Assembly (NCBI RefSeq): GCF_009856365.1
Contig: NZ_WMEX01000001.1
Span: forward strand, 248,001 to 312,000
Source of the DNA: Vreelandella halophila
GTDB lineage: Bacteria; Pseudomonadota; Gammaproteobacteria; Pseudomonadales; Oleiphilaceae
Length of the DNA: 64,000 bases
Reading direction: 5' to 3'
This document shows positions 26,670 to 33,634 of this stretch, one piece after another. The position numbers and the translations under genes are program-made. The first letter of the stretch is position 1. The number at the start of each line of letters is the position of its first letter. The notes beneath the pieces were generated by a model. The model made no database searches and had not been told where the DNA came from. It saw nothing but the letters and a program-made list of their open reading frames with translations.

Positions 26670-27091
26670 GGGGCCTCCGTATGGGTCAGTCTTTGACTGG
26701 CTCCGTACTGACTGTACGTGACTTGGGCGGATTTGGGGCAGGGGGAGTGGTCATTTATAAGGGTTGTTGATGCTTGTGGATGATCGATATTTATTTGATT
26801 GATGTCACCCAGGGGATTACGTTGATTGTCAGCTGGTTGCATGGGCGGGAGCGGGGAACGCTTCACGGGAATCGCCACGAGTACTTTTCAGTTGCGCAAT
26901 CCCGCTTCACTGAAAAGTCCTGGGTTTACATCCGTGTAAACCCGTTTGCGCTTAATCGCGCAAACCCCTGTAGGCTGCTCTTCCGCCATCCATGGCTCCA
27001 GAGCTTCCCGTGAAGCGTTCCCCGCTCCCGCCCTTCAAGCGTCACGTGGCTTCCAGATTACAAGATTGAACGACTACACGGAGATTGAGTA
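26670..27091. other. 422-bp intergenic region between divergent genes
   Basis: This is the only gap longer than 300 bp. It lies between the starts of the PQQ-type dehydrogenase (minus) and the quinone oxidoreductase (plus). Repeat B1 fills 26843-27033. The left 170 bp is AT-rich with no clear ORF; the right 58 bp holds the oxidoreductase leader with GGAGATTGAGTA before its ATG. I see no other gene in it. Confidence 0.7.
26843..27033. repeat. Family B palindromic element, copy 1, with multi-hairpin core
   Basis: Arms 26843-26871 and 27005-27033 are perfectly complementary over 29 bp. The 133-nt interior folds into further stems: ACTTTTCAGT (26883-26892)/ACTGAAAAGT (26909-26918), GGGTTTACA (26922-26930)/TGTAAACCC (26935-26943) with loop TCCG, and GTTTGCGC (26944-26951)/GCGCAAAC (26958-26965). 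The last 37 nt of the core, containing CCATCCATGG, match copy 2 at 32669 with one difference. Compared with copy 2 it carries about 80 nt more in the core. Confidence 0.9.
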
Positions 27092-28069
27092 ATGCGTGCC
27101 ATTCTGTGCCACGAATACGGCCCCGCCGATAAACTCCAGATCGGCGAACTGGATTCACCCGAGGTTAAGGGTAGTGGGGTCAAGGTCCGGGTCAAGGCGG
27201 CCGGGCTGAACTTTCCGGATACACTGATCATCGAGGGCAAGTACCAGCTCAAGCCGCAGATGCCGTTTGCGCCGGGCGGTGAGATGGCCGGCGAGGTGCT
27301 GGAGGTGGGTGAGAAAGTGACCCGCTTCAAGCCCGGAGACCGGGTTATGGGGCTGACCGGTTACGGCGCCTTCGCGGAGGAGATCGTGGCTCCTGAGGCT
27401 CAGCTGATTCCGATTCCCGATGGCATGAGCGATGAAGAAGCGGCTTCCTTCTCGATGGTCTACGGCACCTCCTACCACGCCCTGAAGCAGCGCGCGAACA
27501 TTCAGGAGGGCGAAAAGCTCCTTGTACTGGGCGCCAGTGGCGGTGTTGGTCTGGCCACGGTGGAACTGGGCAAGGCCATGGGCGCACACGTGATTGCCGC
27601 GGCTTCGAGCCAGGCCAAGCTGGATGTGGCGAAGGAAGCCGGTGCGGATGAGCTGATCAACTACACCGAGGAGAACCTCAAGGATGCCGTGAAGAGCCGT
27701 GCGCGCCAGGGCGTGGACGTGGTCTATGATCCTGTCGGCGGCGACTTCACCGAGCAGGCACTGCGCTGCATGGCCTGGAACGGTCGCCACCTGATCGTGG
27801 GCTTTGCCGCTGGTGATATTCCGCAGATCCCGGCCAACCTGCCCCTGCTCAAGGGCTGTTCCGTGGTGGGCGTGTTCTGGGGCAACTTCACCATGAAAGA
27901 GCCCGAGACCAACATGCAGAACATCATGGACCTGCTGAAGCTCTATGGTCAGGGCAGGATCCGGCCACGTGTCAGTGAGGTGCATCCCTTTGAGGATTAC
28001 GTTAACGCCCTGAACGGCCTCAGTGAGCGCCGTGCTACCGGGAAGATTGTTCTGAAGGTGGCAGACTGA
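27092..28069 (+). CDS. NADPH:quinone oxidoreductase family protein (zinc-free MDR)
   Basis: A 325-residue medium-chain dehydrogenase/reductase: an N-terminal GroES-like domain (AAGLNFPDTLIIEGKYQ, FAPGGEMAGEVLEVG, GDRVMGLTGYGAFAEE) and a Rossmann domain with LGASGGVGLATVELGKAMGA. It lacks the zinc-ligand cysteines, as quinone-oxidoreductase-type enzymes do. It is expected to use NADPH to reduce quinones or enones, or to act as a 2-enoyl reductase; the substrate is unknown. It is transcribed from the B1-containing region. Confidence 0.9.
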   Translation: MRAILCHEYGPADKLQIGELDSPEVKGSGVKVRVKAAGLNFPDTLIIEGKYQLKPQMPFAPGGEMAGEVLEVGEKVTRFKPGDRVMGLTGYGAFAEEIVAPEAQLIPIPDGMSDEEAASFSMVYGTSYHALKQRANIQEGEKLLVLGASGGVGLATVELGKAMGAHVIAAASSQAKLDVAKEAGADELINYTEENLKDAVKSRARQGVDVVYDPVGGDFTEQALRCMAWNGRHLIVGFAAGDIPQIPANLPLLKGCSVVGVFWGNFTMKEPETNMQNIMDLLKLYGQGRIRPRVSEVHPFEDYVNALNGLSERRATGKIVLKVAD

Positions 28070-28102
28070 GCGTCTATAAGGATTAACTGACAGAGAAGCG
28101 AG

Positions 28103-28143
28103 ACCAGGGTCAACTGTTAGAAGGAATCTAATGGTTGCCTGGT
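28103..28143. repeat. Imperfect hairpin after the quinone oxidoreductase gene
   Basis: ACCAGG...CAAC...TTAGA (28103-28120) pairs with TCTAA...GTTG...CCTGGT (28127-28143) around a short loop. It is 34 bp after the stop and has no T-run, so it may protect or process the RNA rather than terminate. The rest of the 261-bp gap to 28331 holds only the short ORF at 28241. Confidence 0.4.
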
Positions 28144-28240
28144 TTCCGTTCCTGTGTCTGGGAGCTTGCAGCTGACTGGTGCAAGTTGTTCAGTTGTAAA
28201 GGATAACTTGATAACTGGGCAGAGTGTCTGGAGGTAAGAT

Positions 28241-28282
28241 ATGAACGTGTTGCTCCAGTATTATTCTGAACGTATCCTCTAA
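28241..28282 (+). CDS. Possible 13-residue micro-ORF upstream of an unknown gene
   Basis: GGAGGT lies 5 nt before an ATG opening MNVLLQYYSERIL and a TAA stop, 48 bp before the next gene. The ribosome binding site is better than that of most genes here. It could be a leader peptide or chance; there is no run of a single amino acid typical of attenuators. Confidence 0.25.
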   Translation: MNVLLQYYSERIL

Positions 28283-28330
28283 TCAATTACGAGCCCAACC
28301 GGATGGGCAATCTGATGAAAGGAGTCATCC

Positions 28331-28810
28331 ATGAGCGAAATCACGCTTTCCCTTCCCGATATACCGGATTCCAAGGTCGTACTGAATGAGCAAGAGGCCC
28401 GAGAGGTGCTCGCATTCTTCTGGCCTTCCAAGAAACCCATTCTTCAGAATCGCGTCATCACTCTGGAACTCCGACGATACGCCCAGGCATTGCTTGTCGT
28501 GGCCGTTGACGGGTCCTATCTGATGGGATTTGTGGAAATTGCTTTCGATACGCTGTTCAGTCCCAAACCGGGGACCTCAGTTAAAAAGTTGATCCGGAAA
28601 GTGGTTCTCAAATCAGCAAAGCACTGGTGGGAGCATGCAAGCCAGGAAGATCTGGAGGATCCAACGGTCTATGAGACTATTCGCTCGGAAATCGCTCGCA
28701 AGCAGAAATCGGTTTTTGAACTGAGGCTCAATGGATATACCCGGATTCCGCCACAAAAGAGACGAATTGTCCTGAGTGGAGTTGAACCGGGGACGCTTGC
28801 CTGGACCTGA
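28331..28810 (+). CDS. Hypothetical protein
   Basis: A 159-residue soluble protein that I do not recognise, with AAAGGAG 9 nt before the ATG. It has no signal or membrane segment. Residues 1-75 look alpha/beta (a hydrophobic strand LLVVAVDGSYLMGFVEIAF); 75-140 are helical and basic (KKLIRKVVLKSAKHWWEH); the end is IPPQKRRIVLSGVEPG. Base composition is lower in GC than its neighbours, as is the ankyrin gene 8 bp downstream, so this pair may be acquired. The two are probably co-transcribed. Confidence 0.7.
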   Translation: MSEITLSLPDIPDSKVVLNEQEAREVLAFFWPSKKPILQNRVITLELRRYAQALLVVAVDGSYLMGFVEIAFDTLFSPKPGTSVKKLIRKVVLKSAKHWWEHASQEDLEDPTVYETIRSEIARKQKSVFELRLNGYTRIPPQKRRIVLSGVEPGTLAWT

Positions 28811-28818
28811 GGTGTGAT

Positions 28819-29394
28819 ATGAGAAAGCTGCTTAAGGCTACAGGGATCAGCCTGATTCTCCTCGTCGGTGGCGTTGCCGGTGCAGTGGGGTACCACTTTG
28901 CTACCACGCCCACTTTTCAGATGATTGCTGTTTATATGGATCCTGATTATGGGCCGTCAGCGTTCACGTGGGGGGCGGAAAAGGCCTTTTATATCTTTCA
29001 TCCTGAGGAGGCGGACGTCGAACAACTGAACAGGGAGGCGGGCGCTCAGTATGTAGTGGATGTATTCAGTGCGGAAGAAGCGAGGCCCATTCTGGAGCAT
29101 CTCCTTGAGCATGGTTTGGATATCAACAGTGTTGAGACAGTCACCGGTAAGGGGCTGACAGCTCTGCATGCGGCTGCGCTAAGCAATAATCGCTCGGGAG
29201 TGGAGCTGCTTCTGGAATATGGAGCTGACCCCCAATTGACGGATAACGAGGGGCGAACTGCTCTGGAGCTTGCAAAGGCCAGTGATGAAGCCCGGCCTGA
29301 GATGGACTATGGTTCTGTCATCGAGCTCCTGGAGAAGGCGACGGTAGCCAACGACAAGGCCCAGGAACCATCCCAACAGGCCCGCTCGGGTTAA
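28819..29394 (+). CDS. Membrane-anchored ankyrin-repeat protein
   Basis: A 191-residue protein with an N-terminal membrane anchor (7-27, ISLILLVGGVAGAVGYHF) and a domain outside the cytosol. Two ankyrin repeats are visible: GKGLTALHAAALSNNRSGVE with LLLEYGADP (about 113-140) and NEGRTALELAKASDE (about 146-160), preceded by a degenerate one (ILEHLLEHGLDINSVET). Ankyrin repeats bind protein partners, but none is known here. It follows the unknown 159-residue gene by 8 bp and converges with the amidase. Confidence 0.8.
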   Translation: MRKLLKATGISLILLVGGVAGAVGYHFATTPTFQMIAVYMDPDYGPSAFTWGAEKAFYIFHPEEADVEQLNREAGAQYVVDVFSAEEARPILEHLLEHGLDINSVETVTGKGLTALHAAALSNNRSGVELLLEYGADPQLTDNEGRTALELAKASDEARPEMDYGSVIELLEKATVANDKAQEPSQQARSG

Positions 29395-29405
29395 GCGTTC
29401 CCTGT

Positions 29406-30806
29406 TCAGAAACAGCTCTGCTCACTTTCCAGTTCATACCCCAGCTCGAGTAGCAACCGCTCCTGCCCGTGTCCGGCGGCCAGGTGGACGCCGATGGGCA
29501 GGCCGGCTTCGGTCCAGCCCATGGGCATGGACAGGGCCGGCCCGCCGGCGGTGTTGCAGTAGGGCGTGAAGCTTACGTAGGCGGAAAGGCGCTCCATCAG
29601 GGTGTCGTAGGGCACGTCCGGGTGCAGCCAGCCGAGCTCTGGCGTGGTGTGGCCGAGCACCGGTGAGAGCAGGATGTCGTAGTCCTCGAAGAAGCGGGCG
29701 TACTGACTCCGGGTGCGCTTGAGCCGCGTGATGATGGCCGGAAGGCGGTGCATGTTGCGGCGGAAACGTTGATAGAGCCCACGGCTGAGGCCGTCCACCT
29801 GCTCAGGGTCAAACCCTTTGCCGAAAGCGAAACGACCGCCGGCGGTAGCCAGGAACGAGAGCATGCCCCAGTAGTGCTTGAAGTCCTCCGGGAACGAGGG
29901 ATCCACCGGTGGGGCCACGGGCTCGATCCGGTGGCCGTTGAGCTCCAGCTGGTGGGCGGTGTCCTCCACGGCGCGCCGGGTAGCCTCGTCGGTCGGGGTG
30001 CCGTTGATGGAGTCCGGCATCAGGCCCACGCGGCACCGCTTCTGGCCCGGCCCCTGGACATGGCCGATGGGCGGTAGTTTGCGGTTGCGGTGCACACGTT
30101 CCATTTCGGCATGAAATAGAGCAGTGTCACGGACCGTGCGGGTGACCACGCCTTCGCTGACCACATTGATCGGTAGTGGGCGGGCGGTTTCACTGACAGC
30201 ATGGCGCCCGCGTGTGGGCTTGAGCCCGACCAGGCCGCAGCAGGCAGCGGGAATGCGGATGGAACCACCGCCATCGTTGGCATGGGCCATGGGGACGGCG
30301 CCAGCCGCGACCATGGCCGCGGAACCACCTGAGGAACCGCCGGTTGAGAATGCCGGGTTCCAGGGGTTGCGGGTCGGCTCGTCGTGGGCCGGTTCGGTGG
30401 TGGCGTTGAAACCGAACTCGGGGAGAGCCGTCTTGCCAAGCAGAGTCAGGCCCGCAGCCAGGAATTCCTTTGCGTAGGCGCCGTCGTGCCTGGCCGGGTG
30501 CGGCTGGATGGCGGCGGAGCCATGGCGGCTGGGAATCCCCTTGAGGTCGGTGTTGTCCTTGAGCAGTGACGGGATGCCGGACAGGCTGCCGTTTCGACCC
30601 GGAGTACTTTGCCGTGGCTCGTCGAAGCATTCCGCCACCAGAGCGTTAAGCTGTGGATCCAGCTGGCGCAGGCGTTCGATGGCGGCCCGGGTCACGTCCT
30701 GCTTGGAAACCGTGCCTCGTTTGAGTCGTTCCTTCAGCGCTACCGCATCATCGTTGCCCAGGGCATCGTCCTGGAAGGCATGGATCTTCGGCGTTGGATC
30801 TGTCAT
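29406..30806 (-). CDS. Amidase (amidase-signature family)
   Basis: A 466-residue cytosolic enzyme with the Ser-cisSer-Lys triad: lysine in SGIPSLLKDNTD (about 85), cis-serine and serine in the Gly/Ser-rich segment TGGSSGGSAAMVAAGAVPM, then NDGGGSIRIPAACCGLVGLK. It hydrolyses an amide of unknown identity. It begins 12 bp after the atuH-like ligase stop on the same strand and so may be the last gene of the atu transcript, although no amidase belongs to the known atu pathway. The double cysteine AACCG is unusual, where ASCCG or ASFCG is common. Confidence 0.88.
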   Translation of the reverse strand: MTDPTPKIHAFQDDALGNDDAVALKERLKRGTVSKQDVTRAAIERLRQLDPQLNALVAECFDEPRQSTPGRNGSLSGIPSLLKDNTDLKGIPSRHGSAAIQPHPARHDGAYAKEFLAAGLTLLGKTALPEFGFNATTEPAHDEPTRNPWNPAFSTGGSSGGSAAMVAAGAVPMAHANDGGGSIRIPAACCGLVGLKPTRGRHAVSETARPLPINVVSEGVVTRTVRDTALFHAEMERVHRNRKLPPIGHVQGPGQKRCRVGLMPDSINGTPTDEATRRAVEDTAHQLELNGHRIEPVAPPVDPSFPEDFKHYWGMLSFLATAGGRFAFGKGFDPEQVDGLSRGLYQRFRRNMHRLPAIITRLKRTRSQYARFFEDYDILLSPVLGHTTPELGWLHPDVPYDTLMERLSAYVSFTPYCNTAGGPALSMPMGWTEAGLPIGVHLAAGHGQERLLLELGYELESEQSCF

Positions 30807-30818
30807 CGATACTCTCCC

Positions 30819-32642
30819 TCAGAAGGCGATCTCGCCGCGGTCGATGGCTGCCACGGTGGCCTTGTCCAGTTCCTGGTAACCGTTGCCGCCCGGCAGTAGC
30901 GCAAACACCTGATCGCCTTCGTCGCCCGGGTGCCAGGCCTGCTTCTGGAGGTCGTTTTTCTTGTACTTGAAAGTGCCGGTGGTCTCGATGGCTTCGGTCA
31001 GCCGCAGGAAGACAGGCACCGCGTAGGGCGGAAGGTTGTCTTTCAGATAGCGGTGCAGGGCATCCAGATCCGGCGCCTGGTCGCGCGGCACCAGGGTGGC
31101 CATGCCCGCCTTGCCGTCATGGCCCGGGATGGCCACGCCGTAGACGACAATGTCCTCAAAGCCCCCGAAGCCGTCGATGATGTTCTCCACTTCGTTAGTG
31201 GAGACGTTTTCGCCCTTCCAGCGGAAGGTGTCGCCCATGCGGTCGACGAACTGCAGGTGGCGCCAGCCGATGTCGCGCATTATGTCGCCGGTGTTGAACC
31301 AGGCGTCGCCTTTTTTGAAGGCGTCCCGGATGATGGACTTTTCGGTGTCCTCCTTGCGGGTGTAGCCCTCGAAGTTCCATTTCTGGTTGATCTCGCCGAT
31401 CAGCAGGCCGGGCTCGCCCTTCGCGACTTCCTGCAGCTTGCCCTGGTTGTCCCGGATGGGTTCCTTGGTGCCTTCCTTCACCTTCACGAGCTTGTAGGGT
31501 GCCGTGGACATGCCCACGGTGCAGTCGAGGTTGAAAACGTTGGTGAACCCGATGTTGCCTTCGCTGGAGGCGTAGAACTCCGCCACCTGTTCGATACCGA
31601 AGCGCTCCTTGAACTCGTTCCAGATGGAGGGACGGAGCCCATTACCGATCATCTTACGCAGTGGATGGTTGCGATCCTGGGAGGTGGCTGGCTGGTTCAG
31701 CAGGTAGCGGCAGAGTTCGCCCACGTAACCGAAAGTGGTGGCGCCGTAGTAGCGCACGTCATCCCAGAAGCGGCTGGCACTGAACCGGCGTTTCATGACC
31801 AGTGATGAGGCCCCGGAGAGCACGGAGCCCCAGCATACCAGCAGTGCCGTGCCGTGGTAGAAGGGCAGGCTGCAGTAGAGCACGTCGTCCGGCGTCATGT
31901 TCAGGGCCATGAGCCCGAAGCTGCCGCTGGCCTTGAAGAACTTGCGGTGGCTGCTCGGGGCTGCCTTGGGCAGGCCGGTGGTGCCGGAGGTGTAGATGTA
32001 GACGGCGGTGTCGCCGAGCCGGGGTGGGTCCTTGGGCGCGGGATCCAGTGTATCGACGGTACTGATGGCCTCGGCGAGATTGGTATAGCCCTCTGGGGCG
32101 TCGCCGAAGTCGCTGCGGGTATCCCGGTCGGCAAGGTACAGCAGGGTGTTGTCACCCTCCGGCGTGACGCGGTCCCGTATGGCTTCAAACGTGTCCAGGA
32201 GTTCCTCGCCCACCACAACCTTTTCCGGCTCGACCAGACCAATGCTGTGTACGAGGACGTCACCTTTCTGCGAGGTATTGAGCATGGCGCAGGCAATGCC
32301 CATCTTCCCGGCGCCGGTGACGATGGCCAGCAACTCGGGGCGGTTCTCCAGCAGCACTGCGACGGTGTCGCCCCGCTTCAGGCCCTGGCTGCGGAACCAG
32401 TGGGCGTACTGGTTGGCCCATTGGTTGAACTGGTGCCAGGTGAGGGTCTGCTCGCCGTAGTGGATGGCAGCGTTTTCGCTGTGGCGGCGTGCGTTGCGTT
32501 CGACGAAGGTGCCGATGCTCTGGGTCTTTTCGTCGTCGCTCATGGAATAGTAATAGAGGCCCCGTGCCATGTAGGGCGCCTTGCGGATAAGGCCTGGAAC
32601 TTTGCGGATGACGTCGGTAGCTTTGATCTGGTCCGTGGTCAT
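30819..32642 (-). CDS. atuH: Long-chain acyl-CoA synthetase, AtuH-like
   Basis: A 607-residue ANL-superfamily ligase with the AMP-binding motif IYTSGTTGLPKAAPSSHRK (about 225-243), YASSEGNIGFTN, the GDIMRDIGWRHLQFVDRMGD block and FRWKGENVSTNEVE. Sequence type and length match the FATP/very-long-chain synthetases, and P. aeruginosa AtuH is of this kind. It would activate citronellic or geranic acid, or a related terpenoid acid, to its CoA thioester. It is separated from atuG by 158 bp holding repeat B2, unlike the tight spacing elsewhere. Substrate is inferred from the cluster. Confidence 0.82.
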   Translation of the reverse strand: MTTDQIKATDVIRKVPGLIRKAPYMARGLYYYSMSDDEKTQSIGTFVERNARRHSENAAIHYGEQTLTWHQFNQWANQYAHWFRSQGLKRGDTVAVLLENRPELLAIVTGAGKMGIACAMLNTSQKGDVLVHSIGLVEPEKVVVGEELLDTFEAIRDRVTPEGDNTLLYLADRDTRSDFGDAPEGYTNLAEAISTVDTLDPAPKDPPRLGDTAVYIYTSGTTGLPKAAPSSHRKFFKASGSFGLMALNMTPDDVLYCSLPFYHGTALLVCWGSVLSGASSLVMKRRFSASRFWDDVRYYGATTFGYVGELCRYLLNQPATSQDRNHPLRKMIGNGLRPSIWNEFKERFGIEQVAEFYASSEGNIGFTNVFNLDCTVGMSTAPYKLVKVKEGTKEPIRDNQGKLQEVAKGEPGLLIGEINQKWNFEGYTRKEDTEKSIIRDAFKKGDAWFNTGDIMRDIGWRHLQFVDRMGDTFRWKGENVSTNEVENIIDGFGGFEDIVVYGVAIPGHDGKAGMATLVPRDQAPDLDALHRYLKDNLPPYAVPVFLRLTEAIETTGTFKYKKNDLQKQAWHPGDEGDQVFALLPGGNGYQELDKATVAAIDRGEIAF

Positions 32643-32656
32643 GGCGATCCTTGTTA

Positions 32657-32794
32657 AGCTCGTTGCAAGAGGGGAAGCGGGGCACCCTTCACGGGAAACG
32701 CTGTAAATACATCCCTGTACGCTGCTCTTCCGCCATCCATGGCTCCAGAGCTTCCCGTGAAGGGTGCCCCGCTCCCCCTCATCGAGCTCGTTGC
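32657..32794. repeat. Family B palindromic element, copy 2, with 10-bp flanking direct repeats
   Basis: Arms 32669-32697 and 32752-32780 pair over 29 positions with one mismatch. The 54-nt core holds TACA-TCCC-TGTA and CCA-TCCA-TGG within GCTCT...AGAGC. Compared with copy B1, four of five arm differences are compensated on the opposite arm. AGCTCGTTGC occurs directly on both sides (32657-32666 and 32785-32794), like a target-site duplication. It lies between atuG and atuH inside the operon. Confidence 0.88.
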
Positions 32795-32800
32795 TGGTCT

Positions 32801-33634
32801 TCAGTCGTCCAGGAAAAAGTCCTTCATCAGCTCCGGTCCGTTCGGGTCATAGCGGTAGTGTTCCAGATCGTGGACACCTTCTTCTGCCAGCACGTCGTCG
32901 TCGATCAGGCACTGGCCTGTGGTGCGCGACGGTGGGCGCTGGAGAATGGCCGCCGCAGCGTCACCCATGACTTCCGGTTTACGGCCTTTCGCCATCAGCT
33001 CCGGACCGCCCACTTCGAACTCAATGGCGGCCGTGGACACCAGGGTTCGCGGCCAGAGCGAGTTCACCGCGATCGGCATCTTGCGGAACTCTTCCGCCAT
33101 GCCGATGGTGAGCATGGACATGCCGTACTTGCTCAGGGTGTAGGGGGCGTTATTCGCGAACCACTTGGGGTTGAGGCTGATCGGCGGTGCCAGGTTCAGG
33201 ATATGCCCATGGTCGGACTCGCGCAGCCAGGGCAGGGCGGCCTGGGAGCAAACGAAGACCGCGCGGGCGTTGATGGACTGCATCAGGTCGTAGCGCTTGA
33301 CCGGCAGGTCCGCCACGCCCTGAAGGCGGATGGCGCCGGCATTGTTGACCAGACAGTCGATGCCGCCGAAGTGGTCCGCCGCTTTCTGCATGACCTCGGC
33401 GACCTGGTTCTCGTCCTGTACGTCCAGTTTCAGCGCCAGTGCCTTGCTGCCTGTCTCTTCCACTTCCTGAGCGACTGTGTGGATGGTGCCGGGCAGCTTC
33501 GGGTGCGGCTCGTCGGACTTCGCGGCCACCACGATGTTGGCGCCCTGCCGGGCGCAGGCGAGGGCAATGGCGCGGCCGATGCCGCGGCTGCCGCCGGTGA
33601 TGAGGACCGTCTTTCCGTTCAGGTTACTTGTCAT
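32801..33634 (-). CDS. atuG: Short-chain dehydrogenase AtuG
   Basis: A 277-residue SDR with the cofactor motif VLITGGSRGIGRAIALACAR, NNAGAIRLQG, and an active site written APYTLSKYGMSML (Tyr-x3-Lys). It resembles the hydroxysteroid-dehydrogenase-like SDR group. In the atu cluster AtuG is thought to oxidise citronellol/geraniol intermediates, though its exact reaction is not settled. Its first codons overlap the end of atuF by 11 bp, so the two are translationally coupled. Repeat B2 follows its stop. Confidence 0.85.
   Translation of the reverse strand: MTSNLNGKTVLITGGSRGIGRAIALACARQGANIVVAAKSDEPHPKLPGTIHTVAQEVEETGSKALALKLDVQDENQVAEVMQKAADHFGGIDCLVNNAGAIRLQGVADLPVKRYDLMQSINARAVFVCSQAALPWLRESDHGHILNLAPPISLNPKWFANNAPYTLSKYGMSMLTIGMAEEFRKMPIAVNSLWPRTLVSTAAIEFEVGGPELMAKGRKPEVMGDAAAAILQRPPSRTTGQCLIDDDVLAEEGVHDLEHYRYDPNGPELMKDFFLDD

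Noticed and set aside
26774-27013. Small ORF over the B1 palindrome
   Set aside because: Its translation simply reads the repeat; other copies give different frames, so the signal is the DNA palindrome.
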